Shown here: piece by piece, positions 25,358 to 32,503 of the stretch | Numbering within the stretch: position 1 is the stretch's first letter | Layout: the number at the start of each line of letters is the position of its first letter | Assembly: GCA_949296825.1 (NCBI GenBank) | Contig: CASFQZ010000080.1 | Coordinates: 1-48,965, forward strand | Source of the DNA: an uncultured Eubacteriales bacterium | GTDB taxonomy: Bacteria > Bacillota > Clostridia > Oscillospirales > Acutalibacteraceae | Direction of reading: 5' to 3' | DNA: 48,965 nt | Program-made: the position numbers and the translations under genes | Notes under the pieces: model-generated | The model's database searches: none | What the model was told of the DNA's origin: nothing | The model's input: only the letters and a program-made list of their open reading frames with translations

Positions 25358-26689
25358 TCAGGCGTTCCGTACCGCCTCGGTGACGATACGAGCCATATAA
25401 TCCAGCATTTCATCCGTCATACCCGGATATACGCCGATCCAGAACGAATCGTTCATAATCCGGTCGGTCTGGGAGAGGTCGCCGACAATACGGTACCCCT
25501 CGCCGGTTTTGCGCATTTCGTCAAAACAGGGGTGCTTGGTCAAATTGCCCGCGAACAGCATTCTGGTCTGCACGCCGTGGCTTTCGACAACATCGACCAC
25601 CCTTTTGCGGTCAATCCCGTTCCGGCAGGTCATGATAAAGCCAAACCAGCTGGGATCGGAATTTTCGCACGCCACCGGCAGGATCAGCTTGTCGGAAACT
25701 CCTTCCAGCGCCTGATGCAGACGGGCAAAATTATGCTTCCTGCGCTCGACGAAGGAGGGGAATTTTTCCAGCTGGGCGCAGCCGACCGCCGCCTGCATAT
25801 CGGTCGCCTTCAGGTTATATCCGAAATGAGAATAAACATACTTATGGTCATAGCCCAGCGGCAGCTCGCCGTACTGGCGGTCGAACCGGTGACCGCAGAG
25901 GTTGTCCTGACCGGAGGCACAGGAGCAGTCCCGCCCCCAGTCGCGGATGGAGCGCATGATTTTATGAAGCAGCGGGTCGTTGGTATAAACAGCACCGCCC
26001 TCGCCCATGGTCATATGATGGGGCGGATAAAAGCTGGAGGTGCCCAGGTCGCCGACCGTGCCGGTGAAATATTCCTTTCCGTCCAGCGTATATTTGGAGC
26101 CGAGCGCATCGCAGTTGTCCTCGATCAGCCACAGGTTATGCTTTTTGCAAAACGCCTGAACGGCTTTCAAATCAAAGGGATTGCCCCGCGTATGGGCGAC
26201 CATGACCGCCTTGGTTTTGTCGGAAAGAGCCTGCTCGAGCATGGCGACGTCGATGTTGTCGTGGGGACTGGGCACTGCCACAAACACCGGCACCGCGCCG
26301 TATTGAATGATCGGCGTGACGGTGGTCGGGAACCCTGCCGCCACGGTAATCACCTCATCGCCGCGGCACACGCGCCGCTCGCCCAGAAGGGGCGAGGTGA
26401 GCACGCTGAACGCCAGCAGATTGGCGCTGGAGCCGGAATTGACCAGCGCGCAATGGCGCACCCCCAGATACGCCGCGAATTTTTTCTCAAATTCATTGGT
26501 ATAGCGTCCGGCAGTCAGCCAGAATTCCAGCGCGCTGTCCACCAGATTGACCATCTCCGCGCTGTCGTAAACGCGGGAGGCGTAGGGAATGCGCTGCCCC
26601 GGCTGAAACGGGGACTTCTGGTTATGGTATGTGTCACAGTACGATTTCACCGCACTGAGGATGGCTTCTCTTGCGTCTTTTTCCGTCAT
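25358..26689 (-). CDS. rfbH: CDP-4-keto-6-deoxyglucose 3-dehydrase (E1)
   Basis: A PMP/[2Fe-2S] enzyme that removes the C3 hydroxyl of CDP-4-keto-6-deoxyglucose, giving the 3,6-dideoxy skeleton. It is an aminotransferase-fold protein whose PLP lysine is replaced by His (FYPPHHMTMGEGGAV, His224/225), the hallmark of E1. The cluster ligands are all there: Cys193 (DNCDALG), Cys255-x-Cys257 and Cys265 seven residues later. The spacing from Cys193 to Cys255 is 61 residues, four more than I recall for the Yersinia enzyme. E1 needs a reductase, E3 (RfbI/AscD/DdhD), which I do not find in the window. Length 443 is normal. Confidence 0.92.
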   Translation of the reverse strand: MTEKDAREAILSAVKSYCDTYHNQKSPFQPGQRIPYASRVYDSAEMVNLVDSALEFWLTAGRYTNEFEKKFAAYLGVRHCALVNSGSSANLLAFSVLTSPLLGERRVCRGDEVITVAAGFPTTVTPIIQYGAVPVFVAVPSPHDNIDVAMLEQALSDKTKAVMVAHTRGNPFDLKAVQAFCKKHNLWLIEDNCDALGSKYTLDGKEYFTGTVGDLGTSSFYPPHHMTMGEGGAVYTNDPLLHKIMRSIRDWGRDCSCASGQDNLCGHRFDRQYGELPLGYDHKYVYSHFGYNLKATDMQAAVGCAQLEKFPSFVERRKHNFARLHQALEGVSDKLILPVACENSDPSWFGFIMTCRNGIDRKRVVDVVESHGVQTRMLFAGNLTKHPCFDEMRKTGEGYRIVGDLSQTDRIMNDSFWIGVYPGMTDEMLDYMARIVTEAVRNA

Positions 26690-26722
26690 GTTCTTACAAA
26701 GTCCTTTCGCGTTACTCGTTCT

Positions 26723-27778
26723 TTATTCCGAAAAAAACTCCTGAATTTGCCTTAGCGCCGCTTCGGCGGTATCGCCGCCGGCGGCATAGACCTTCGTCCA
26801 TTCCACGGTTTTTTCCACCGCCTGCGCTGCCGTCCAGACCGGCTGCCAGCCAAAGGTTTTCCTGGCAAGGGAGCAGTCCAGCTTAAGGAAATTCGCCTCA
26901 TGGGGACCGTCCTTCTGCACGGCTTCCCAGCGCTGTCCCTCGCCCCAGCTGCGGCAGAAAATCGTCGCCAGCTCGCCGGTGGTCAGGCAGTCGGCGTCGT
27001 TGGGGCCGACGTTGTAATAGCCCTGCAAGGTGCTGTCCTGCGCCTGGCGGGCGACGATGGTCAGATAGACCGCCAGAGGCTCCAGCACATGCTGATAGGG
27101 GCGGATGGAATTGGGATTGCGCACACGGATGGGCGTTTTTGCCATGGCGGCGCGCACACAGTCGGGGATGATGCGGTTCGCGGCAAAGTCGCCGCCGCCG
27201 ATCACATTGCCCGCCCGGGCGGTAGAGACCGCCACGCCTTTCTGGTCAAAGAAGGAGACTTTATAGCTGTGGGTCACCAATTCGGAGCAGGATTTGGAAT
27301 TGGAGTAGGGATCGTACCCGTCCAGCGGCTCGTTTTCCCGATAGCCCCAGCACCATTCGTTGTTCTGGTAAACCTTATCGGTGGTAACATTCAACACCGA
27401 GCGCACCGTGTCGGACTGGCGCACGCATTCCAGCAAATTGACGGTACCCATCACGTTGGTTTCGTAAGTATAGCGCGGCTGCTCATAGGAGGTGAGCACA
27501 ATGGGCTGCGCCGCCAGATGAAAGACCAGCTCCGGCGCGGCTTCGTCAAACGCCTCTTTCAGGCGCGCTTCATCGCGGATGTCGCCGATCACCGAATGGA
27601 TTTGATCCTCGACGCCAATCATCGAAAACAGGTTCGGGTTGGTCGGCGGCTCCAGCGCGTAGCCGGTCACCTCGGCGCCGGCATAGGTCAAAATCTTGAC
27701 CAGCCAGGAGCCCTTGAAGCCGGTATGTCCGGTCACAAAAACGCGCTTGCCTTTATAAAAATCAAGAACAGAATTCAT
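26723..27778 (-). CDS. rfbG: CDP-glucose 4,6-dehydratase
   Basis: Extended short-chain dehydrogenase that turns CDP-glucose into CDP-4-keto-6-deoxyglucose (EC 4.2.1.45). The NAD motif is TGHTGFKGSWL (Gly17, 20, 23), followed by the active-site TTDK at 132-135 and Tyr158/Lys162 in DPYSNSKSCSE. HLAAQPIVLTSYE is characteristic of this branch. Length 351. Two adjacent ATG codons are available; the second (27778) is seven bases after GGAG and is preferred. It lies between rfbF and rfbH with gaps of 18 and 33 bases, the standard order of CDP-dideoxyhexose clusters. Confidence 0.93.
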   Translation of the reverse strand: MNSVLDFYKGKRVFVTGHTGFKGSWLVKILTYAGAEVTGYALEPPTNPNLFSMIGVEDQIHSVIGDIRDEARLKEAFDEAAPELVFHLAAQPIVLTSYEQPRYTYETNVMGTVNLLECVRQSDTVRSVLNVTTDKVYQNNEWCWGYRENEPLDGYDPYSNSKSCSELVTHSYKVSFFDQKGVAVSTARAGNVIGGGDFAANRIIPDCVRAAMAKTPIRVRNPNSIRPYQHVLEPLAVYLTIVARQAQDSTLQGYYNVGPNDADCLTTGELATIFCRSWGEGQRWEAVQKDGPHEANFLKLDCSLARKTFGWQPVWTAAQAVEKTVEWTKVYAAGGDTAEAALRQIQEFFSE

Positions 27779-27796
27779 CATATCTCTCCGAAGGGA

Positions 27797-28573
27797 TCAA
27801 TCCCAGTTTTTCCAGGGGGCGTTGCCGCTTGCCCATAATTTTTCCAACAGCTCTTTATCGCGCATGGTATCCATCGGCTGCCAGAAGCCCTGATGCTTAT
27901 AGGCGTTGAGCTGCCCGGTTTTGGCTGCCTGCTCCAGCGGGTATTTTTCAAAGACGGTGGCGTCGCCCTCGATCAGGTCAAAAATCCCCTGCTCCAGCAC
28001 CATAAAGCCGCCGTTGATAAAGCCGCCGTCCTGGGCGGTTTTCTCCCGGAACTCCTGCACGTTCTGCTTTTCGTCAATATCAATGACGCCGAAGCGCTGG
28101 GTCAGCTGGATGGCGGTCAGGGTCGCCATCTGCCCCTTCTCCTGATGGAATCGAACCAGCTGATCAATATCAACATCCGAAACGCCGTCGCCGTAGGTCA
28201 TCATAAAGGGCTCGCCGTTCAGATGGGGACGGATGCGCTTGATTCTGCCGCCGGTCATGGTATTTAACCCCGTGTCGACCACCGTAACCTTCCACGGCTC
28301 GGAATATTCGTTATGAACCAATATTTTGCCGCCGCTGGTAAAATCAAAGGTAATATCACTGCGGTGCAGGTAATAATTGGCGAAAAACTCCTTGATCACC
28401 TGCTGCTTATAACCGGCGCAGATGATAAAATCATTGTAGCCGTACGCGGAGTAATGCTTCATGATATGCCACATGATCGGCATCCCGCCGATCTCGATCA
28501 TCGGTTTGGGGCGCAGATGGCTTTCCTCGCTGATGCGGGTACCGAAGCCGCCGGCAAGAATCACAACTTTCAT
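27797..28573 (-). CDS. rfbF: Glucose-1-phosphate cytidylyltransferase
   Basis: Makes CDP-glucose from CTP and glucose 1-phosphate (EC 2.7.7.33), the committed step of the pathway that rfbG and rfbH continue. The N terminus is the nucleotidyltransferase signature LAGGFGTRISEESHLRPKPM, with the RISEE form specific to RfbF rather than RmlA or GalU. The length of 258 residues fits. Gene order rfbF-rfbG-rfbH is that of dideoxyhexose clusters in enterobacteria. It is the first gene of the long operon; a promoter and a hairpin lie in the roughly 100-base leader. Confidence 0.94.
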   Translation of the reverse strand: MKVVILAGGFGTRISEESHLRPKPMIEIGGMPIMWHIMKHYSAYGYNDFIICAGYKQQVIKEFFANYYLHRSDITFDFTSGGKILVHNEYSEPWKVTVVDTGLNTMTGGRIKRIRPHLNGEPFMMTYGDGVSDVDIDQLVRFHQEKGQMATLTAIQLTQRFGVIDIDEKQNVQEFREKTAQDGGFINGGFMVLEQGIFDLIEGDATVFEKYPLEQAAKTGQLNAYKHQGFWQPMDTMRDKELLEKLWASGNAPWKNWD

Positions 28574-28623
28574 ACAATAACCGCCTTTCTTCAGAATAGA
28601 GCGTTTTCATTTCTTTATAGCAA

Positions 28624-28650
28624 AAAACCTCAGGCGATCCCACACCGCCT
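28624..28650 (-). terminator. Hairpin with T run in the glycan operon leader (possible attenuator)
   Basis: On the minus strand AGGCG (28650-28646) can pair with CGCCT (28636-28632), and GAGGTTTTTTG follows. The stem is short, about five pairs with a nine-base loop. It lies between the promoter and rfbF. Confidence 0.35.
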
Positions 28651-28677
28651 TACCGGCTTTTTGACAGACACAGTTGA

Positions 28678-28706
28678 ATTATAATATATTTCGGTGAAAA
28701 AGTAAA
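28678..28706 (-). promoter_or_regulatory. Promoter of the glycan operon
   Basis: On the minus strand TTTACT (28706-28701), 17-base spacer, TATAAT (28683-28678). The -10 is perfect and the -35 is a four-of-six match. Transcription would start about 100 bases before rfbF. Confidence 0.7.
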
Positions 28707-28744
28707 GCCTTTTCCCGCAAGGCGCCGGGATTGATTCCTTCTGC

Positions 28745-29848
28745 TCAGCCGTTCGCCACGGCAATCACAATCTGCTTGCCGGTGAAATCATACACCGCCG
28801 CCACGCTTTCGCTGCCGGACTTTTCATAGAGAGCGGCGACCTTTGCGGCGTCAATGGTTTTCTGGGCGCAGGTAAAGCCGCAAGCTTCCAGGAAGTGGAG
28901 ATAGGATTCAAACAAAACAAAATCCGTCACATTGCGCTCGGCGGAATAGAAATAGGCGACATAGCCGATCTGATAGCGGGATTCGACGCAGAGCTTGCCC
29001 GCGTAGCTGTCAAAATCGGGGACGGAGGAATCCGGATAAAAGCTGTCCGCCTCTCTGGCGACAAAATTCACGGTCATTTCGCAGGAAAGCTCCTGCCAGC
29101 GGACGGTAAATTTCTTTTCGCCGGGCAGCTCGCTCGTTAAGTTTTCCGGCTCGATGGTAAAGCCGCCGTCCAGCAGGGCGTGGCTCGCGTCGGGATAGAC
29201 GGCAATGACCTGCACCGCCTTCGGGTCCAGGGCGCTGCCCGCCTGGGGGGCCTCGCCGGTATAATAGGCATAAATCGCCAGCGCCTCGCCGGCTTCGGGC
29301 GTTCTGCCAATGGGATTCGTAAGCTGCTCAAGCCCCACCGCCGCCCGCAGCGCCCTGCGCGCGTCGGCGGTCGTCACCTTGCCATCGGCGTCGCAGTCGG
29401 CTGCCAAGGCAACGGCGGCAGGCAACTGCTCCAGCTTTGTCGCGCAGCGCAGAATGGAACGCGCGTCCGACGTTTTGACAAAGCCGTCGCCGTCCGTGTC
29501 GCCGAAGACGGCAAACACGCCGATATCCAGCACCGCGTCGCCATCGGTCACAAGGACCAGCGTACCGGTGCAAAGGCGGGTATCGGCATAGGGCAGCACC
29601 TCCCCGCCGGGAGAAAGAAAGAGCATCCGCTCGCCCGCCGCAAAGCGCGCGGCGGCGTCGGAAAGATCATCGCCCGGCAAAAAACCGGTAATCATCTTGA
29701 CCGAATCGGACAGATAAACCGCAACGGTGTCGGAATGGTCCGAAAGGGAAAGGCTTTCCCCTTCGGCAAAAACGGGCAGACCGCCGCCGCAAAGCAGCAG
29801 CAAAACCAAAAGACAGGACACCGCCTTTGTCAAATGCTGATATTTCAT
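28745..29848 (-). CDS. Secreted protein with type I dockerin-like repeats
   Basis: 367 residues. A signal peptide (residues 1 to about 28, basic start, Leu-rich core, VFA cleavage region) is followed by a region of unknown fold. Two dockerin-type calcium loops follow at about 116-143 (GDTDGDGFVKTSDARSILR) and 151-176 (DCDADGKVTTADARRALRA), each with the DxDxDG and S/T-DA pattern. Next comes a bacterial Ig-like region (about 190-262) and a C-terminal domain I do not recognise. Dockerins bind cohesins on scaffold or wall proteins; no cohesin is encoded here. The dockerin is internal rather than terminal, which is common in non-cellulosomal clostridial surface proteins. GGGAGG precedes the ATG. 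Confidence 0.78.
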   Translation of the reverse strand: MKYQHLTKAVSCLLVLLLLCGGGLPVFAEGESLSLSDHSDTVAVYLSDSVKMITGFLPGDDLSDAAARFAAGERMLFLSPGGEVLPYADTRLCTGTLVLVTDGDAVLDIGVFAVFGDTDGDGFVKTSDARSILRCATKLEQLPAAVALAADCDADGKVTTADARRALRAAVGLEQLTNPIGRTPEAGEALAIYAYYTGEAPQAGSALDPKAVQVIAVYPDASHALLDGGFTIEPENLTSELPGEKKFTVRWQELSCEMTVNFVAREADSFYPDSSVPDFDSYAGKLCVESRYQIGYVAYFYSAERNVTDFVLFESYLHFLEACGFTCAQKTIDAAKVAALYEKSGSESVAAVYDFTGKQIVIAVANG

Positions 29849-29877
29849 CCAACTGACGCCTCCCTTGCCTTTTCTTT

Positions 29878-29906
29878 ATTGTACAATTTGTTCGATTGAT
29901 TGTCAA
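29878..29906 (-). promoter_or_regulatory. Proximal promoter of the dockerin gene
   Basis: On the minus strand TTGACA (29906-29901), 17-base spacer, TACAAT (29883-29878), 30 bases before the ATG. A 10-bp palindrome ATTGTACAAT (29878-29887) overlaps the -10 box. Confidence 0.75.
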
Positions 29907-30012
29907 GAAAAACCGTCGTCTTTTGGCAAAAGCAACAAGTTTTTTCTGGCGGCAGCATCGGTTCCGACGAAAATCTAAACAAAAAACAGAAAACAGAAAG
30001 GGCATTTTTGTT

Positions 30013-30041
30013 ATATTATCTTAAACTAAATATTTTGTCAA
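30013..30041 (-). promoter_or_regulatory. Distal minus-strand promoter in the dockerin/nfnA intergenic region
   Basis: On the minus strand TTGACA (30041-30036), 17-base spacer, TAATAT (30018-30013). It would give a leader of about 158 bases ahead of the dockerin gene. Its -35 box lies back to back with that of the nfnA promoter. Confidence 0.6.
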
Positions 30042-30056
30042 AAATCCCTTGACAAA
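30034..30056. promoter_or_regulatory. Inverted repeat TTTGTCAA-N7-TTGACAAA over two divergent -35 boxes
   Basis: Perfect 8-bp arms at 30034-30041 and 30049-30056. Each arm contains a -35 hexamer, one for each direction. It may be a repressor operator controlling both sides or simply the result of two consensus -35 boxes facing apart. Confidence 0.5.
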
Positions 30057-30077
30057 CCGATATCTGGTGACTAAAAT
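30049..30077 (+). promoter_or_regulatory. Promoter of the nfnAB operon
   Basis: TTGACA (30049-30054), 17-base spacer, TAAAAT (30072-30077). The start codon is 69 bases downstream. Confidence 0.8.
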
Positions 30078-30145
30078 AGGCTGTATTCTAAGGATAATGT
30101 ATAATAATAACTACTGAAAATTTGATTGTAATCGAGAGGATACCT

Positions 30146-30994
30146 ATGTACCGAATCTTCAAAAAGGAAGTGCTGAACCCGACCACCACCTCGATGTGGG
30201 TCGAGGCACCCGCCGTGGCGAAAAAAGCCCAGCCGGGGCAGTTCATCATTCTGCGGGCGGAGGAGGACGGCGAGCGCATCCCGCTGACCGTCGCAGACAC
30301 CGACCCGCAAGCCGGGCTGGTACGCATCATTTTTCAATCCGTCGGCGCGACAACGATGAAGCTTTCCCGCAAGGAAGAGGGCGACGCGATCCCGGATTTT
30401 GCCGGACCTCTGGGCAACGCCACCTACACCGCCGGTTTGAAAAAAGTGGCAATCGTCGGCGGCGGCGTCGGCTGCGCCATTGCCTATCCGGTGGCGAAAA
30501 AGCTGCATCAGCAGGGCTGTGAGGTGCATTTCATCGCGGGCTTTCGCAACCGGGACGCCATTATTTTGCGGGAGGACTGCGAAAAGGTCAGCGATCGGTT
30601 CCTCCTTTGCACCGACGACGGCTCCGCCGGCAAAAAAGGCGTGGTGACCGACGCGCTCAAGGAGCTGTTGGACAGCGGCGAGAGCTACGACGAGGTCTTT
30701 ACGGTGGGACCGCTGATCATGATGAAATTTGTCTGTGATATGACGAAGATATACCGCCAGAAGACCGTGGTCTCGATGAATCCGATCATGATCGACGGCA
30801 CGGGCATGTGCGGCGGCTGCCGCCTGACGGTCGGCGGCGCCATCTGCTTTGCCTGTGTGGACGGTCCGGAATTTGACGGACATCTGGTGGATTTTGACGA
30901 GATGATCAAGCGCAACGGCGTCTATCGCGACTGGGAGCGCCACGCGTATGACGAGACCTGCAATCTGTTGAAGGGGGCGGCAAGCCATGGCTGA
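30146..30994 (+). CDS. nfnA: NfnA: small subunit of NADH-dependent ferredoxin:NADP+ oxidoreductase
   Basis: 282-residue FAD/NAD-binding protein of the dihydroorotate-dehydrogenase electron-transfer (PyrK-like) family. The FAD domain fills residues 1-95; the NAD motif is AIVGGGVGCAIAYPV (103-117); a [2Fe-2S] site near the end uses Cys222, 225, 234 and 237 (GTGMCGGCRLTVGGAICFAC). With NfnB it forms a bifurcating transhydrogenase that couples NADH and reduced ferredoxin oxidation to reduction of two NADP+. The start is ATG 30146 after GAGAGGA; the frame to 30122 has no site. The 8-base overlap with nfnB supports a complex. PyrK is excluded by the partner gene. Confidence 0.9.
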   Translation: MYRIFKKEVLNPTTTSMWVEAPAVAKKAQPGQFIILRAEEDGERIPLTVADTDPQAGLVRIIFQSVGATTMKLSRKEEGDAIPDFAGPLGNATYTAGLKKVAIVGGGVGCAIAYPVAKKLHQQGCEVHFIAGFRNRDAIILREDCEKVSDRFLLCTDDGSAGKKGVVTDALKELLDSGESYDEVFTVGPLIMMKFVCDMTKIYRQKTVVSMNPIMIDGTGMCGGCRLTVGGAICFACVDGPEFDGHLVDFDEMIKRNGVYRDWERHAYDETCNLLKGAASHG

Positions 30995-32381
30995 TCAGAA
31001 AAACCTGCGGCGGCAGCCCATGCCGGTACTGCCGCCGAGAGAACGGATTTATTCCTTTGCGGAAGTGGCGCGGGGCTATGACGAGACCGAAGCGGTGGCG
31101 GAAGCGACCCGCTGCCTGCAATGCAAAAACGCGCCCTGTGTCAAAAAATGTCCGGTCAATATCGACATTCCGCGCTTTATTCAAAAAATCAGCGAGGGCG
31201 ATCCGGAGGGCGCCTACGGCGTGATCTCCGAGCAAAGCTCCCTGCCCGCGGTTTGCGGCAGGGTATGTCCCCAGGAGAGTCAATGCGAAAGCGTCTGTAC
31301 CCGGGGCATCAAGGGCGAGAGCATCGCCATCGGGCGGCTGGAGCGCTACGCGGCGGACCATCACCGCAAAAGCGGCAGCAAGCATCCCGAAGCAAAGCAG
31401 AAAAACGCGCACCGGGTGGCGGTTATCGGCTCCGGACCCTCGGGGCTGAGCTGCGCCGGCGAGCTGGCGCGGCGGGGCTATGATGTAACGGTTTTTGAGG
31501 CGCTGCACCAGGCCGGCGGCGTGCTGGTATACGGCATTCCCGAGTTCCGCCTGCCTAAAAATATTGTCAAAAGCGAGCTTGCCGCTCTGGAAAGTCTGGG
31601 GGTGCGCTTTTGCACCAACACCATCATCGGCAAAACCTTTACGGTGGATGAGTTGCTGACGGAGGAGGGCTACGAGGCGATCTTCATCGGCAGCGGCGCG
31701 GGACTGCCGCGTTTTTCCGGCATTCCCGGCGAAAGCCTCTGTGGTGTATATTCTGCCAACGAATTTTTAACCCGCACCAACCTGATGAAAGCCTATCAGT
31801 CCGACAGCGCGACGCCGATTCGTCCGGCGCGCAAGGTCGCCGTTATCGGCGGCGGCAATGTCGCCATGGACGCAGCCCGGGTCGCAAAGCGCCTGGGCGC
31901 CAAAGACGTCACCGTCGTTTATCGCCGCTCGGAAGCAGAGCTGCCCGCCCGGAAAGAAGAATATGAAAACGCCCTGGAGGAGGGCGTCAGCTTCCAGTTC
32001 CTGACCGCGCCGATCCAGATCCTTTCCGATGTCAAGGGCTTTGCGCGGGGGATGCTGTGTGAAAAAATGGAGCTGGGCGAGCCGGATGTTTCGGGACGCC
32101 GCCGTCCTGTGCCCGTGCCCGACTCCGATTTTATCGTGGACACCGACTGTGTCATCGTCGCCATCGGCACTTCGCCGAATCCGCTGATCACCTCCACCAC
32201 CGACGGGATCATCACCAACCAGAAGGGCGGCATTATGACAGATGAAAACGGCATGACCAGCCGTCCCGGCATCTTCGCCGGCGGCGACGCGGTCACCGGC
32301 GCGGCAACGGTCATTCTCGCCATGGCAGCCGGGAAAAAAGCCGCCGACTCCATTGACCGCTACATCAAAAGCAGGCATTGA
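30987..32381 (+). CDS. nfnB: NfnB: large subunit of NADH-dependent ferredoxin:NADP+ oxidoreductase (GltA-like)
   Basis: 464-residue protein of the NADPH-glutamate-synthase small-chain family. The N-terminal domain has two Cys sets for [4Fe-4S] clusters: Cys43, 46, 51, 55 (CLQCKNAPCVKKC) and Cys90, 94, 100, 104 (CGRVCPQESQC..C). The FAD motif is AVIGSGPSGLSCAGEL (about 145-160) and the NADPH motif AVIGGGNVAMDAARVA follows near residue 285. Together with the adjacent nfnA it is NfnAB rather than glutamate synthase, because no gltB large subunit is present. This supplies NADPH in strict anaerobes. A terminator follows ten bases after the stop. Confidence 0.9.
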   Translation: MADQKNLRRQPMPVLPPRERIYSFAEVARGYDETEAVAEATRCLQCKNAPCVKKCPVNIDIPRFIQKISEGDPEGAYGVISEQSSLPAVCGRVCPQESQCESVCTRGIKGESIAIGRLERYAADHHRKSGSKHPEAKQKNAHRVAVIGSGPSGLSCAGELARRGYDVTVFEALHQAGGVLVYGIPEFRLPKNIVKSELAALESLGVRFCTNTIIGKTFTVDELLTEEGYEAIFIGSGAGLPRFSGIPGESLCGVYSANEFLTRTNLMKAYQSDSATPIRPARKVAVIGGGNVAMDAARVAKRLGAKDVTVVYRRSEAELPARKEEYENALEEGVSFQFLTAPIQILSDVKGFARGMLCEKMELGEPDVSGRRRPVPVPDSDFIVDTDCVIVAIGTSPNPLITSTTDGIITNQKGGIMTDENGMTSRPGIFAGGDAVTGAATVILAMAAGKKAADSIDRYIKSRH

Positions 32382-32390
32382 CCCCATACA

Positions 32391-32423
32391 AAAACCGCCC
32401 CTGAAAAAAGGGAGCGGTTTTTT
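32391..32423 (+). terminator. Intrinsic terminator of nfnAB
   Basis: A stem of AACCGC plus CCCT with AGGG plus GCGGTT, loop of A residues, then six T, starting ten bases after the nfnB stop. Confidence 0.85.
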
Positions 32424-32503
32424 CATATGCAGCGGTTTTCATGGGCTTCGGTTTTCATACACCATGGTGTTTCAGGCGCTGTGTTTTTTATGCCTTGTGA
32501 TGT

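Noticed and set aside
23458-25383. A 641-codon plus-strand reading frame opposite the ThDP enzyme gene
   Set aside because: It is an antisense shadow: the minus strand encodes a clear ThDP enzyme with cofactor motifs, and the plus frame shows no domain or ribosome site.
25262-26755. A 497-codon plus-strand frame opposite rfbH
   Set aside because: rfbH on the minus strand has all catalytic and cluster residues; the other frame is an artefact.
30146-32381. Annotation as PyrK plus glutamate synthase small subunit
   Set aside because: No pyrD or gltB is present, and the overlapping pair has the NfnAB arrangement and cluster motifs.
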